From: Methylosinus sp. Ce-a6
Lineage (GTDB): Bacteria; Pseudomonadota; Alphaproteobacteria; Rhizobiales; Beijerinckiaceae
Assembly: GCF_009811655.1 (NCBI RefSeq)
Contig: NZ_BGJX01000005.1
Coordinates: 119,836-183,835, forward strand
Direction of reading: 5' to 3'
Length of the DNA stretch: 64,000 bases
The translations under genes and the position numbers were made by a program. Below are positions 22,299-31,694 of this stretch, one piece after another (positions within the stretch are counted from its first letter, which is position 1; each line of letters begins with the position of its first letter). Below the pieces are notes generated by a model. The model was given only the letters and a program-made list of their open reading frames with translations. It was not told the origin of the DNA and searched no databases.

Positions 22299-23024
22299 AT
22301 GCCCGTTCTGCTCGGATTTCTCGCTCTGATCCTCACGCTCTACGGCTTGCGCATGTTCACGCGCGCTTCGCCGGCGGCGATGGCCCGCGCCCTTCGCAAG
22401 GGCGGCGGCGCGGCGACCATCGCCCTCGGCCTGTTCTTCATCCTGCGCGGGCGCATCGACGTCGGCCTGTTGCTGGCTTCGGCCGGCATGTGGCTCTACG
22501 GCGCCTTCTCGCGCGGGGTGAAGCGCTTCGGCCATGGGAGCGCGGGCGGCGGCGTGTCGCGCGTGCGCTCGGCCATGATCGAGATGGAGCTCGATCATGC
22601 GAGCGGCGCCATCCGCGGCACGATCCTCGCCGGAAAGGACGAGGGCAAGAGGCTGGACGCGCTCACGCGATCGGCGGTGATGGAGCTCTACCGCCACTGC
22701 CGCAGCGTCGATCCCGAGGGAGCGCGTCTCCTAGAGGTGTATCTCGACCGCCGATTTGCCGGTTGGCGTCAGACAGGAGACGGTCGAGGCGACGCGGGGC
22801 GCGCCGATGCGGGCGGCGTCGGACCAGGCCGCCGGGGCGGCACGATTTCGGAAGATGAGGCCTATGAAATTCTGGGCCTCAAGAAGGGAGCGGCGCGCGA
22901 GGACATTGCGCGGGCGCATCGCGATCTGATGAAGAAGCTTCATCCGGACCATGGCGGGACGACCGACCTCGCGGCCCGGGTGAACGAAGCCAAAGATGTC
23001 CTCATGCGTCGTCATCATCATTGA
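22299..23024 (+). CDS. Membrane-anchored J-domain protein
   Basis: The protein has 241 residues. Two hydrophobic N-terminal segments (PVLLGFLALILTLYGL and an AATIALGLFFILRG stretch) are followed by a cytoplasmic linker and a C-terminal J domain with the HPD motif (KLHPDHGG) that stimulates DnaK. The order (membrane segments first, J domain last) resembles TIM14/DjlC-type co-chaperones. GGTGAGGAG precedes the ATG at 22299. Probably an operon with the VWA gene. Confidence 0.85.
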   Translation: MPVLLGFLALILTLYGLRMFTRASPAAMARALRKGGGAATIALGLFFILRGRIDVGLLLASAGMWLYGAFSRGVKRFGHGSAGGGVSRVRSAMIEMELDHASGAIRGTILAGKDEGKRLDALTRSAVMELYRHCRSVDPEGARLLEVYLDRRFAGWRQTGDGRGDAGRADAGGVGPGRRGGTISEDEAYEILGLKKGAAREDIARAHRDLMKKLHPDHGGTTDLAARVNEAKDVLMRRHHH

Positions 23025-23076
23025 AGCTCGGCTGTGCTCGTTCGGCGCTCGTGTTCTCGAAAATGGAATTTCAGGA

Positions 23077-24750
23077 TCAATTCTTGGTCGCGAAACAGGA
23101 GAAGCCGGAGCGCTTGAGGGCGCGACAGGCGGTTTCCGCGGCTTTCTCCTCGAGCCCGGCGAAGCGGGCGCGGTAGAGCGTCTCCCTTCCTTTCTGCACC
23201 TTCTCGGTAAAGGCTTTGGCGGTGGCCGGCACGCCCTTGGCGCGCGCGCGAGAGAGGAGCTGCTGGGCCTTCTCGGCGTCGTCGGTGGCGCCGATCTGAA
23301 TCATCCAGCCCGAATGGATCGGGCGCGCCTGCTCGGCCTTGGGCAGCTCGGCGCGGTCGTTGCGGGCGACGAGCGTGCGATCGGTCTCCGCGCGCGGCAG
23401 GGCGGCGGGCGTCGTCGCCGCGGCGGATTTCGCCCCATGTCCGGCCTTGGCGGCCGTCGAGCCGTCGGCGGTCGCCCGAACCCCGTCGTGGCGCGACGCG
23501 GGCTCGGCTTGGCGCCGCGCGCCGCGCTCGGGCGCGGGCTCCGCGGCCTTGTGGCCGCCGGCGACGAAGGCCGGCCGGATCTTCTCGTGCTCTGGCGTCG
23601 GGACCGAAAGCATGGGCGCGGCGGAGGCGAGCGCGAGCGGCGCGGCGGCGCGCGGCGCCGGGCCCGCGGGAGCCGAAATCGCGGCGGCGACGGCCGGCGT
23701 CTCGTCTTTGTCCTCCTCGGCCGGCTCCTTGCGGGCGGCCGGGACGGGAGCGGGCTCGGCCTCGGTGATGGCGCGGGCGGTGCGGACCTGCGCGCCATCG
23801 TCGATATGCCGGGCGAGGAGACCGGCCATGACGCGATCGCGGGCGGCGGCGGTGCGTCCGCCCATCACGACGGCGACGATGTGACGGCCGTCGCGCCGCA
23901 CCGAGGTCAGCAGATTGAAGCCGGACGCATGGGTGTAGCCGGTCTTGATGCCGTCGACGCCGCGGATCTGGCCGAGCAGATGATTGTGATTGCGGTGCGA
24001 CTGGCCGCGCCAGACGAAGGCGTGGGTCGAGAAATAGCGATAGAAGCGCGGGAAGCGGTCCTGGATCGCGCGGCCGAGCACGGCGAGATCATGCGCCGTG
24101 GTGATCTGCTCGTCATTGGGCAGGCCGGAGGCGTTGGCGTAATGCGTCCGCGTCATGCCGAGCTGACGGGCCTTGCGGGTCATCATCTCGGCAAAGGTCT
24201 CCTCGTCGCCGGCGATGTTCTCGGCGATCGCCGCGGCGATGTCATTGGCCGATTTGGTGACGACGGCCTTGATGGCGCTGTCGACGTCGATCGTCTGGCC
24301 GGGCGCGAGGCCGAGCTTGGTCGGCGCCTGCGCCGCCGCATGGGCGGAGATGACGAGCGGCGAATCGAGCCGCAGCCGGCCCTTCTCGAGCTGCTCGAAC
24401 AGAAGATAGAGCGTCATCACCTTGGTGACGGAGGCCGGGTGGCGCAGCTCATGCTCGTTGCGGGCATAGAGCGTGCGGCCGCTATTGGCGTCGACGACGA
24501 TCGCGGCGAAGGCCGGACCGCCGCCCTCGGAATGTCCGCGCCGCGCCGCATGGGCGAGATGAGCGCCGCCGCGGCGATGATGCGCCGCATGGTGGATGAA
24601 GGCGTGGCGCGCGTGATAGCCGCGTCCGGAATGATGGCGTCTGGCCTCGGCGGGAGCGGAGAAGAACGCCAATGAGACCGATAGTATCGCGGCCAGCGCT
24701 GCCACCCACTTCCAACTTTCGAGCCCGCCGGCGACGCCACGCTTCGTCAT
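23077..24750 (-). CDS. D-alanyl-D-alanine carboxypeptidase with SPOR domain
   Basis: The protein has 557 residues. A signal peptide is followed by a histidine-rich stretch with 11 His in about 40 residues. The peptidase S11 domain has active-site motifs SVTK, SAN and KTG (HPASVTKVM, TKSANDI, GIKTGYTH). A long Ala/Pro-rich linker leads to a C-terminal SPOR domain (SGWMIQIGATDDAEKAQQLL...) that binds denuded septal glycan. It trims peptidoglycan pentapeptides, probably at division sites. Start is ambiguous: ATG 24750 leads into the signal peptide, while ATG 24783 would add 11 basic residues. Confidence 0.92.
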   Translation of the reverse strand: MTKRGVAGGLESWKWVAALAAILSVSLAFFSAPAEARRHHSGRGYHARHAFIHHAAHHRRGGAHLAHAARRGHSEGGGPAFAAIVVDANSGRTLYARNEHELRHPASVTKVMTLYLLFEQLEKGRLRLDSPLVISAHAAAQAPTKLGLAPGQTIDVDSAIKAVVTKSANDIAAAIAENIAGDEETFAEMMTRKARQLGMTRTHYANASGLPNDEQITTAHDLAVLGRAIQDRFPRFYRYFSTHAFVWRGQSHRNHNHLLGQIRGVDGIKTGYTHASGFNLLTSVRRDGRHIVAVVMGGRTAAARDRVMAGLLARHIDDGAQVRTARAITEAEPAPVPAARKEPAEEDKDETPAVAAAISAPAGPAPRAAAPLALASAAPMLSVPTPEHEKIRPAFVAGGHKAAEPAPERGARRQAEPASRHDGVRATADGSTAAKAGHGAKSAAATTPAALPRAETDRTLVARNDRAELPKAEQARPIHSGWMIQIGATDDAEKAQQLLSRARAKGVPATAKAFTEKVQKGRETLYRARFAGLEEKAAETACRALKRSGFSCFATKN

Positions 24751-24896
24751 CTGTCCCGATCCCGTTCGACTTGTCCGCTTCATGCGCGTTCGGCGGCCCG
24801 TCGAGCGGGAGCGTTGCCGAAAAGTCACATGATTACAATGTTAGCTATCCGAGGTTACCCCCTGGTTAAGGCAAAAGCGGCTCGGGAATGTGGTTT

Positions 24897-24942
24897 TGCG
24901 CCGCAACATTCTTATTGACTTCGATTGTGCAACGCATATAAG
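24897..24942 (+). promoter_or_regulatory. Phasin promoter with TGC-N3-GCA motifs
   Basis: TTGACT (24915-24920) and TATAAG (24937-24942) are 16 bp apart, a strong sigma-70 type promoter. TGCgccGCA (24897-24905) and TGCaacGCA (24928-24936) flank and fill it with centres 31 bp apart. PhaR repressors of alphaproteobacteria bind TGC/GCA palindromes before phasin genes. Confidence 0.7.
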
Positions 24943-25019
24943 TTTGTTTCCGTCAACTGAGCGCATGGCGTCCGCCAAGGGGCGAGGTCCGAAACGCGCT
25001 CGATACGAGGACGAGACCG

Positions 25020-25361
25020 ATGGTTGCCACTTTCGAAAGCGTTCAGCAGCTGGGCAAGGAGCAATTCGAAGCGGTGTCCGCGGCGGCGGCGGCCCTCACC
25101 AAGGGCTGGCAGACGATAGCGGCGGAGACGACCGACTATTCGAAGAAGTCCTTCGAAAAGAGCCGCCTCCTCGCCGAAAAGCTGATCGGCGTCAAGAAGA
25201 TCGACGAGGCGATCCAGCTGCAGTCGGATTTCGCCAAGGGCGCGTATGAAGACTTCGTCGCCGAGGCGACCAAGCTCGGAGAGCTCTATTCCAGCCTCGC
25301 GAAGGAAGCGTTCAAGCCGGTCGAAGTGGCCGCGACCAAAGTCTATTCCGCGGGCGAGTGA
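25020..25361 (+). CDS. Phasin
   Basis: A 113-residue amphipathic helical protein of the phasin family (FESVQQLGKEQFEAVSAAAAALTKGWQTIAAETTDYSKKSFE). It coats polyhydroxyalkanoate granules and controls their size. It is monocistronic with its own promoter (24915-24942) and a strong terminator (25401-25432), as expected for an abundant granule protein. Confidence 0.93.
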   Translation: MVATFESVQQLGKEQFEAVSAAAAALTKGWQTIAAETTDYSKKSFEKSRLLAEKLIGVKKIDEAIQLQSDFAKGAYEDFVAEATKLGELYSSLAKEAFKPVEVAATKVYSAGE

Positions 25362-25400
25362 GCCGCCGGCTCCACGCGTCCTCGACACGAGTTCAGCAAA

Positions 25401-25432
25401 AGTCGGGCGGAGCGTGATCCGCCCGGCTTTTT
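25401..25432 (+). terminator. Rho-independent terminator after phasin
   Basis: An 11-bp stem (25401-25411 with 25418-25428 region, GGGCGGA/TCCGCCC core) with a six-base loop is followed by TTTTT. It ends the phasin transcript. Confidence 0.88.
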
Positions 25433-25440
25433 GCGTCTTT

Positions 25441-25545
25441 AGAGCGCTTCCAGCCGAAGTGGACGCCGGTTCGGCGTTGGAAGCGCGTCAAAACAAAAGC
25501 TTAGAATCTTTCTATGTTTCAATGAAACATGGAAAGACTCTAAGC
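25441..25545 (-). repeat. Dispersed palindromic repeat, copy B (full, inverted)
   Basis: The reverse-complement of copy A at 1524-1625, including the CATGTTTCATTGAAACAT hairpin and the GCCGAACCGGCGTCC core. It lies between the phasin terminator and dnaE. Confidence 0.75.
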
Positions 25546-25677
25546 CTTTGGCGCCGCGGTAGAGTCGCGAAGCCTGTGCGTAAACGGCGCAGGCCGCGAC
25601 GAGCGCGTTGCTAATCTCGACGCTGCGGCGCGATATGGCCTCCGCAAGACGAAAGGGCGTTCGAGGAGGCGGCCGAA

Positions 25678-28600
25678 ATGAGCGCGATCGACGAGGTCGG
25701 CTTCGTTCATCTTCACGTCCACACGGCATTTTCGCTGCGCGAAGGCGCGTTGACGCTGTCCCGGCTCATCGATCTGGCCCAGAAGGACCAGATGCCGGCG
25801 CTCGCTGTGACCGACACGGATAATTTGTTCGGCGCGCTGGAGTTTTCCGAGAAGGCGGCGAAGGCCGGCGTCCAGCCGATCCCCGGCGTTCAGCTCACCG
25901 TGGATTTCGGCGACGGCGCGCAGAACGCCGCTGGTCCTTCGGACGGGCGCGGCCATATCGTTCTGCTCGCCCAGTCGGAGCGAGGCTACGCCAATCTGAT
26001 GCGGCTCGCCTCGCGCGCCTATCTCGGTCCGCAGCTCGGCGACGCCGCCCATGTCTCGCTCGCAGGTCTCGCCGAGAGCAGCGAAGGGTTGATCGCGCTG
26101 ACCGGCGGCTCGGAGGGCGCGATCGATGCGCTTTTCGCCAAAGGCCGGCCGGAGCAGGCGCGCGCGCGGCTCGAGGCGCTGGCGCCGCTCTTCGACGGCC
26201 GTCTCTATGTCGAGATCCAGCGCCACGGCCTGGAGCCTCAGCGGCGGGCCGAGCCGCAATTGCTCGATCTCGCCTATCGGCGCGGTCTGCCGCTCGTCGC
26301 CGCCAACGAGCCTTTCTTCGCGACGGCGCATGATTTCGAGGCGCATGACGCGCTGCTCTGCATCGCCGAGGGAACGGTGACCAGCGTCGCCGAGCGCCGG
26401 CGGCTCTCGCCGCAGCATTATTTCAAGACTCGCCAGGAGATGCGCGAGCTCTTCGCCGATCTGCGCGAGGCGACGGATTCGACCGTCGAGATCGCGCGGC
26501 GCATCGCCTTCCGGCCGCTGACGCGCAAGCCGATCATGCCGCGCTTCATGCTGGAAGGAGAGGGGGGAGGGGAGTCCCTCGAGGCGATCGAGGCGCGCGA
26601 GCTGCGTCGCCAAGCGAGAAAAGGACTGGAGGAGCGTCTCGTCGCTCAGCCGCCGGCGCAGGGCCAGACGCGCGACGCTTATGACGCAAGGCTCGAATTC
26701 GAGCTCGACGTCATCGAGAAGATGCGCTTTCCGGGCTACTTCCTGATCGTCTCGGACTTCATCAAATATGCGAAATCGCAGGGAATTCCTGTCGGGCCGG
26801 GGCGCGGCTCGGGCGCCGGCTCGCTGGTCGCCTATGCGCTGACCATCACCGATCTCGATCCTTTGCGTTTCGGCCTCTTCTTCGAGCGATTCCTCAATCC
26901 CGAGCGCATGTCCATGCCGGATTTCGACGTGGACTTCTGCCAGACCCGCCGCGGCGAGGTCATCGATTATGTCCGCGAGCGCTATGGCGCGGAGAAGGTG
27001 GCGCAGATCATCACCTTCGGCTCCTTTCTCGCCCGCGGCGTGCTGCGCAGCGTCGGCCGCGTGCTGGAAATGCCGCTCGGCCAAGTGGATAAGCTCGCCA
27101 AGCTGGTGCCCCAAAACCCGGCCAAGCCGGTGACGCTGGCCGAGGCCGTCGCCGGCGAGCAGAAATTGCGCGAGGCCATCGCCGAGGACGAGAAGGTCGC
27201 CCGCCTCTTCAAAATCGCCGGCGCGCTCGAGGGGCTCTATTCCAACGCCTCGACTCACGCCGCCGGCGTCGTCATCGGCGACCGGCCGCTCGATCAGCTG
27301 GTGCCGCTCTATCGCGACCCCAAATCCGACATGCCGGCGACCCAGTTCAATATGAAATGGGTGGAGCCCGCCGGCCTCATCAAATTCGACTTCCTCGGCC
27401 TCAAGACGCTGACGGTGCTGGCGACCGCCGTCGATCTGGTGCGCCGGCGCGCGCCCGATTTCGATCTTTCCGCCATTCCGCTCGACGATAAAGAGACTTA
27501 CGCGATGCTCGGGCGCGGCGAGACGGTCGGCGTGTTCCAGCTGGAAAGCGCCGGCATGCGCAAGGCGCTGGTCGAGATGCACGCCGACCATTTCGAGGAC
27601 ATCATCGCCCTCGTCGCGCTCTACCGGCCGGGGCCGATGGCCAATATCCCGACCTATTGCGCCGTGAAGCTCGGCGACGAGGAGCCGGACTATATCCATC
27701 CCAAGATCGAGCACATCTTAAAGGAGACGTTCGGCGTCATCATCTACCAAGAGCAGGTGATGCAGATCGCCCAGGCGCTGTCCGGCTATTCGCTGGGCGA
27801 GGCCGATCTGCTCCGCCGCGCCATGGGCAAGAAGATCAAGGCGGAGATGGACGCTCAGCGCGAGCGCTTCGTCAGCGGCGCGGTGGAGAGGGGGCTCGCC
27901 GCGGCCAAGGCCAGCGAAATATTCGATCTGCTCGCGAAATTCGCCGATTACGGCTTCAACAAGAGCCATGCGGCGGCCTACGCCCTCATCGCCTATCAGA
28001 CGGCCTGGTTCAAAGCGCATTATCCGGTCGAGTTCCTCGCCGCCTCCATGACGCTGGACAAGGGCAACACCGACAAGCTGGCCGAATTCCGCAATGAGGC
28101 GCGGCGCCTCGGCATAGCGGTCGAGCCGCCCTCCATCCGCCGCTCGGGCGTCGATTTCGACGTCGCTCCGGGAGCGGACGGCGAGCTCGCCATTCGCTAT
28201 GCGCTCTCCGCGGTGAAGGGCGTCGGCGAGGGCCAGGCGGAAGCGATCGTGCGCGTGCGGGGAGCCGAGCCTTTCCGCAGCCTGTCGGACTTCGCCCGCA
28301 GGATCAATCCGCGCGAGGTCAACAAGAAGGTTCTGGAGAATCTCGCCTGCTGCGGCGCCTTCGACGAGCTGGACCAGGACCGCGCCCGCGTGGTCGGCGC
28401 GATCGAGACGATCCTCGCCTGCGCCAATCGCTGCGCCGAGGATCGGCAGGCGGGACAGAACGCGCTCTTCGGCGGGGCCGAGGCCGAGGAGGAGCTGGTC
28501 CTGCCCAAGACACAGCCCTGGACCGCGTCGGAGAAGCTGAAACGCGAATTCGACGCGGCCGGCTTTTTCCTCTCCGGCCATCCGCTCGACGCCTATGCGG

Positions 28601-29145
28601 GCGTGCTCGGCCGGCTGCGCTTGACGCGCTGGGCCGAGTTCACCGCCGCGGTGAAGCGTGGCGCGAGCGCCGGGCGGCTCGCCGCCGTCGTGCTCGACCG
28701 CGCCGAGCGGCGGACCAAATCGGGCTCCAAAATGGGCGTGGTCCAGCTCTCCGACGACAGCGGGCAATATGAAGCGATCCTGTTCCAGGAGGGGCTCAAC
28801 CAATATCGCGACCTCCTGGAGAAGGGCGCGACCGTGCTGGTGACGCTGACGGCCGCGCTCGAGGGCGAGGATGTGCGGGCGCGCATCACCGAGGCGCAGC
28901 CGCTCGCAGCCGCGGCGGCGAAGGCCCAGAAGGGGCTGCGGATATTCCTGCGGGACGCCTTGCCGCTCGACGCGCTGAAGTCGCGGCTGGCGGCGCGGGG
29001 CGAAGGCGAGGTGTCGATCGTCGTGGCGCTGGAGCATATGGCGAGCGAGGTGGAGATCAAGCTGCCGGGCGGCTATTCGGTCTCCGCCGATGTCGCCGGC
29101 GCGCTGAAAACGATCCCTGGCGTGATCGCCGTGGAGCATGTCTAG
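25678..29145 (+). CDS. dnaE: DNA polymerase III alpha subunit
   Basis: 1155 residues, full length for DnaE. An N-terminal PHP domain (FVHLHVHTAFSLREGALTL) is followed by the C-family polymerase core with the GPGRGSGAGSLVAYALTITDLDP region and the catalytic aspartates in MPDFDVDFC, the FNKSHAAAYALIAYQTAWFKAHYP region, a helix-hairpin-helix (ALSAVKGVGEGQAEAI) and a C-terminal OB fold (GRLAAVVLDRAERRTKSGSKMGVVQLSD). It is the main replicative polymerase. It stands alone here; repeat copies B and C flank it. Confidence 0.98.
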   Translation: MSAIDEVGFVHLHVHTAFSLREGALTLSRLIDLAQKDQMPALAVTDTDNLFGALEFSEKAAKAGVQPIPGVQLTVDFGDGAQNAAGPSDGRGHIVLLAQSERGYANLMRLASRAYLGPQLGDAAHVSLAGLAESSEGLIALTGGSEGAIDALFAKGRPEQARARLEALAPLFDGRLYVEIQRHGLEPQRRAEPQLLDLAYRRGLPLVAANEPFFATAHDFEAHDALLCIAEGTVTSVAERRRLSPQHYFKTRQEMRELFADLREATDSTVEIARRIAFRPLTRKPIMPRFMLEGEGGGESLEAIEARELRRQARKGLEERLVAQPPAQGQTRDAYDARLEFELDVIEKMRFPGYFLIVSDFIKYAKSQGIPVGPGRGSGAGSLVAYALTITDLDPLRFGLFFERFLNPERMSMPDFDVDFCQTRRGEVIDYVRERYGAEKVAQIITFGSFLARGVLRSVGRVLEMPLGQVDKLAKLVPQNPAKPVTLAEAVAGEQKLREAIAEDEKVARLFKIAGALEGLYSNASTHAAGVVIGDRPLDQLVPLYRDPKSDMPATQFNMKWVEPAGLIKFDFLGLKTLTVLATAVDLVRRRAPDFDLSAIPLDDKETYAMLGRGETVGVFQLESAGMRKALVEMHADHFEDIIALVALYRPGPMANIPTYCAVKLGDEEPDYIHPKIEHILKETFGVIIYQEQVMQIAQALSGYSLGEADLLRRAMGKKIKAEMDAQRERFVSGAVERGLAAAKASEIFDLLAKFADYGFNKSHAAAYALIAYQTAWFKAHYPVEFLAASMTLDKGNTDKLAEFRNEARRLGIAVEPPSIRRSGVDFDVAPGADGELAIRYALSAVKGVGEGQAEAIVRVRGAEPFRSLSDFARRINPREVNKKVLENLACCGAFDELDQDRARVVGAIETILACANRCAEDRQAGQNALFGGAEAEEELVLPKTQPWTASEKLKREFDAAGFFLSGHPLDAYAGVLGRLRLTRWAEFTAAVKRGASAGRLAAVVLDRAERRTKSGSKMGVVQLSDDSGQYEAILFQEGLNQYRDLLEKGATVLVTLTAALEGEDVRARITEAQPLAAAAAKAQKGLRIFLRDALPLDALKSRLAARGEGEVSIVVALEHMASEVEIKLPGGYSVSADVAGALKTIPGVIAVEHV

Positions 29146-29206
29146 AGACTCTAGACTTTTGACGCGTTTCCAACGCCGAACCGGCATCCACGGCTGGAAC
29201 GCGCTA
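29144..29206 (+). repeat. Dispersed palindromic repeat, copy C (core only)
   Basis: It begins at the dnaE stop codon. It keeps the GACGCGTTTCCAACGCCGAA and CCGGCATCCACGGCTGGAACGC core but only a short remnant of the hairpin arm. Confidence 0.7.
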
Positions 29207-29420
29207 GCGCCCGAGGCGGCCGAGAAGAAGGCTCGTGTCTCACATTAGGTAATTCTATCTAATTATTGGAGTTATGAGATAAATTCATTCACCTGAGACT
29301 TTACTTGTAAATTCCCTTCGCAGCCTGCGACGCTGCGCCTCTTCTGGCGCGCGGGCGGCGCGCTTATCTTATCTGACGGTCGCCGCGAAAGGCGGCGCCG
29401 CTTCGATCGAGGATGCGGGA
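29207..29420. other. AT-rich non-coding gap
   Basis: About 210 bases hold a markedly AT-rich stretch near 29243-29320. No gene, tRNA or clear terminator is seen; promoter elements for the following gene probably lie here, but I could not fix them. Confidence 0.5.
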
Positions 29421-29762
29421 ATGGACGAGGCGATCGGCTTTCTCGGCAGGTTCGACGGCGGCTTCCTGGCCCTCGCTGTCATCGGCGCTCTCGCCGGCTG
29501 GCTCGTCGGATCGTTCCTGCGGGCGTCCGACGCGCTCTTCTCCGATATGGCGATCGGCGTCGTGGGGGCGTGGTTCGGCGCGCAATTCGCCGACTTCTGC
29601 GGGCTCGCCGCCGCCGGCTCGATCGGCCGTTTCCTCGCCGGCCTCCTCGGGTCCATAATCATCATCCCGCTCTGGCGCCGAGTCGACGGCGAGGCCCGTC
29701 GGCAGGGCTTCGGATCGCGGCCTCGCGCGCCCTTCTCGCCGGGCGATAAATCGAGGCGTTAG
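29421..29762 (+). CDS. GlsB/YeaQ/YmgE-like membrane protein
   Basis: A 113-residue protein with three hydrophobic segments: ALAVIGALAGWLVGSFL, MAIGVVGAWFGAQFADF and FLAGLLGSIIIIPLW. The glycine-rich pattern fits the transglycosylase-associated (GlsB/YeaQ) family of small inner-membrane stress proteins. The C-terminus is basic and cytoplasmic. Its stop is 26 bases before lipA, so the two could share a transcript. Confidence 0.7.
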   Translation: MDEAIGFLGRFDGGFLALAVIGALAGWLVGSFLRASDALFSDMAIGVVGAWFGAQFADFCGLAAAGSIGRFLAGLLGSIIIIPLWRRVDGEARRQGFGSRPRAPFSPGDKSRR

Positions 29763-29788
29763 GCATCGCCGAGGCGTAAGGCATCGCT

Positions 29789-30763
29789 ATGACCGTCCTG
29801 CTCGATCTCCTCCACGACGACCCGCGCAAGCGCGGCGCGGCCGCCGCCCGCCATCCGGAAAAGGCGCATCGGCCGGACACGCCGGTCGCGCGCAAGCCGG
29901 AATGGATTCGCGTCAAGGCGCCGGGCTCGGCCGCCTGGCGCGAGACCAGCGCGATCCTGCGCGGCGGCGGCCTCTCGACCGTCTGTCAGGAGGCCTCCTG
30001 TCCCAATATCGGCGAGTGCTGGGAGCAGAAGCACGCGACCTTCCTCGTCATGGGCTCGGTCTGCACGCGCGCCTGCGCCTTCTGCAATGTGGCGACCGGC
30101 CTTCCGGCGCCGCTCGATCCGGCCGAGCCCGAGAAGGTGGCGGAGGCGACGGCCAAGCTCGGCCTCTCGCATGTCGTCGTCACCTCGGTCGACCGCGACG
30201 ATCTCGAGGACGGCGGGGCCGGGCACATCGCCGAGACGATACGGGCGATTCGCCTCGCCTGTCCGACGACGACGATCGAGGTGCTGACCCCCGACTTCCT
30301 GCGCAAGGACGGCGCGCTGGAAAAAATCGTCGCCGCGCGGCCGGATGTGTTCAACCATAATCTCGAGACCGTGCCGTCGCTCTATGTGACGGTGCGGCCG
30401 GGCGCCCGCTATTTCCATTCGCTGCGGCTCTTGCAGCGGGCGAAGGAGCTCGACGCCTCGATCTTCACCAAATCCGGCCTGATGGTCGGGCTCGGCGAAG
30501 AGAGGAACGAAATTCTCCAAGTGATGGATGATCTGCGCGTGGCAGAGGTGGATTTCCTCACCATCGGCCAATATCTGCAGCCGACCCGCAAGCATCACGA
30601 GGTCGTGCGCTTCTTGACGCCGCAGGAGTTCGCGTCCCTCGCGACCATCGCCTACGCCAAGGGCTTTGCGATGGTCTCCGCTTCGCCGCTCACCCGCTCC
30701 TCGCACCATGCGGGCGCCGATTTCGAGCGGCTGCGGGCGAAACGGCTCGGCGCGTCTCGATGA
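29789..30763 (+). CDS. lipA: Lipoyl synthase
   Basis: The protein has 324 residues. It is a radical SAM enzyme that inserts two sulfurs into octanoyl groups on lipoyl-dependent enzymes. The auxiliary cluster motif [13 protein letters not shown] and the radical SAM motif CTRACAFC are complete, and the C-terminal [10 protein letters not shown] stretch carries the final serine ligand region. The 3' end overlaps the convergent DUF488 gene by 74 bp. Confidence 0.97.
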   Translation: MTVLLDLLHDDPRKRGAAAARHPEKAHRPDTPVARKPEWIRVKAPGSAAWRETSAILRGGGLSTVCQEASCPNIGECWEQKHATFLVMGSVCTRACAFCNVATGLPAPLDPAEPEKVAEATAKLGLSHVVVTSVDRDDLEDGGAGHIAETIRAIRLACPTTTIEVLTPDFLRKDGALEKIVAARPDVFNHNLETVPSLYVTVRPGARYFHSLRLLQRAKELDASIFTKSGLMVGLGEERNEILQVMDDLRVAEVDFLTIGQYLQPTRKHHEVVRFLTPQEFASLATIAYAKGFAMVSASPLTRSSHHAGADFERLRAKRLGASR

Positions 30764-31094
30764 TCTCCGCGAGCGCGGCGGCGTTGTTCATCGCCGGCTC
30801 GCGCGAGGCGAAGAGCAGCGTCACCACTTTGTCGCGGCCGAGCGCGCGCAGACGCTTCAGCTCCTCGGGGCAGGTCTCGCGCAGCTCACGCGCGTAACGC
30901 TCCTTGAACTCCAGCCAGCGCTGCGGCGAATGGCCGTACCAGCGGCGCAGCGCATCGCTCGGCGCGACGCGGCGATCCCATTCGTCCAGCGCGGCTTTCT
31001 CTTTCGTGAGGCCGCGCGGCCACAGTCGGTCGACCAATATGCGCAGGCCGTCCTCATTGCTCGCCGGCTCGAAGGCGCGCTTGATCTTGAACAT
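30690..31094 (-). CDS. DUF488 family protein
   Basis: The protein has 134 residues. The start [55 protein letters not shown] is the classic DUF488 pattern. The family has a conserved Arg/Asp set and an unknown biochemical role. AGAGGAAAGAG precedes the ATG. The last 24 codons or so run into the convergent lipA reading frame, and the tail ([16 protein letters not shown]) looks like a read-through extension. Confidence 0.88.
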   Translation of the reverse strand: MFKIKRAFEPASNEDGLRILVDRLWPRGLTKEKAALDEWDRRVAPSDALRRWYGHSPQRWLEFKERYARELRETCPEELKRLRALGRDKVVTLLFASREPAMNNAAALAEIIETRRAVSPAAARNRRPHGARSG

Positions 31095-31223
31095 CTCTTT
31101 CCTCTGTGTCGCGCGTTCCCGGCCGAACGCTCCCTGGGCGCGACATAGGGCGGGAGCGGCTCTCGTCCTGCGGGCGAAAAGGCCGTTTTCCGGACTTCCG
31201 CAATAGTGGTAATAGCTTCGCCC

Positions 31224-31694
31224 ATGAAGAGCTTTCGCAACCGCCGCCGCGTGAATTTCCGCGCCGACGACATGTTCGCCCTGGTCAAGGACGTCGAATC
31301 CTATCCGAAATTCGTGCCCCTCTGCGAGGCGCTGCGCGTGCGCCGCCGCAGCACGACGGAGGAGGGCGTCGAGGTCATCGTCGCGGAGATGCAGGTGGGA
31401 TTCAAGGCGATCTGCGAGCGCTTCGCCAGCCGCGTCACCTGCGATCCGGGCAAGCGCGAGATTCTCGTCGAATATATCGACGGCCCGTTCAAAAAGCTCG
31501 AGAACCGCTGGACTTTCGCCGACGAGCCGCCGGGGCCGGACGGCGCGCCGCGCTCCGTCGTCGACTTCTACATCAATTACGAGTTCAAGAGCCGCACGCT
31601 CGGCCTCGTGATGGGGGCGATGTTCGATTCCGCCTTCCACAAATATGCGGACGCTTTCGTCAAGCGCGCCGGCGAGGTCTATGGCCGCCGCTGA
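31224..31694 (+). CDS. Coq10/RatA-type START-domain protein
   Basis: The protein has 156 residues. SFRNRRRVNFRADDMFALVKDVESYPKFVPLCEALRV is the family's signature, followed by IDGPFKKLENRWTF and the C-terminal helix (SAFHKYADAFVKRAGEVYG). Coq10-like proteins bind ubiquinone and support respiration; the RatA name comes from an E. coli relative. The gene usually follows lipA in Rhizobiales, as here. The ATG at 31224 gives the family start. It overlaps the convergent cinA-like gene by 16 bp. Confidence 0.9.
   Translation: MKSFRNRRRVNFRADDMFALVKDVESYPKFVPLCEALRVRRRSTTEEGVEVIVAEMQVGFKAICERFASRVTCDPGKREILVEYIDGPFKKLENRWTFADEPPGPDGAPRSVVDFYINYEFKSRTLGLVMGAMFDSAFHKYADAFVKRAGEVYGRR

Noticed and set aside
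25540..29187. Two long open frames (724 and 489 codons) antisense to dnaE
   Set aside because: They are shadows of the dnaE codon pattern; the translation has no recognisable domain.
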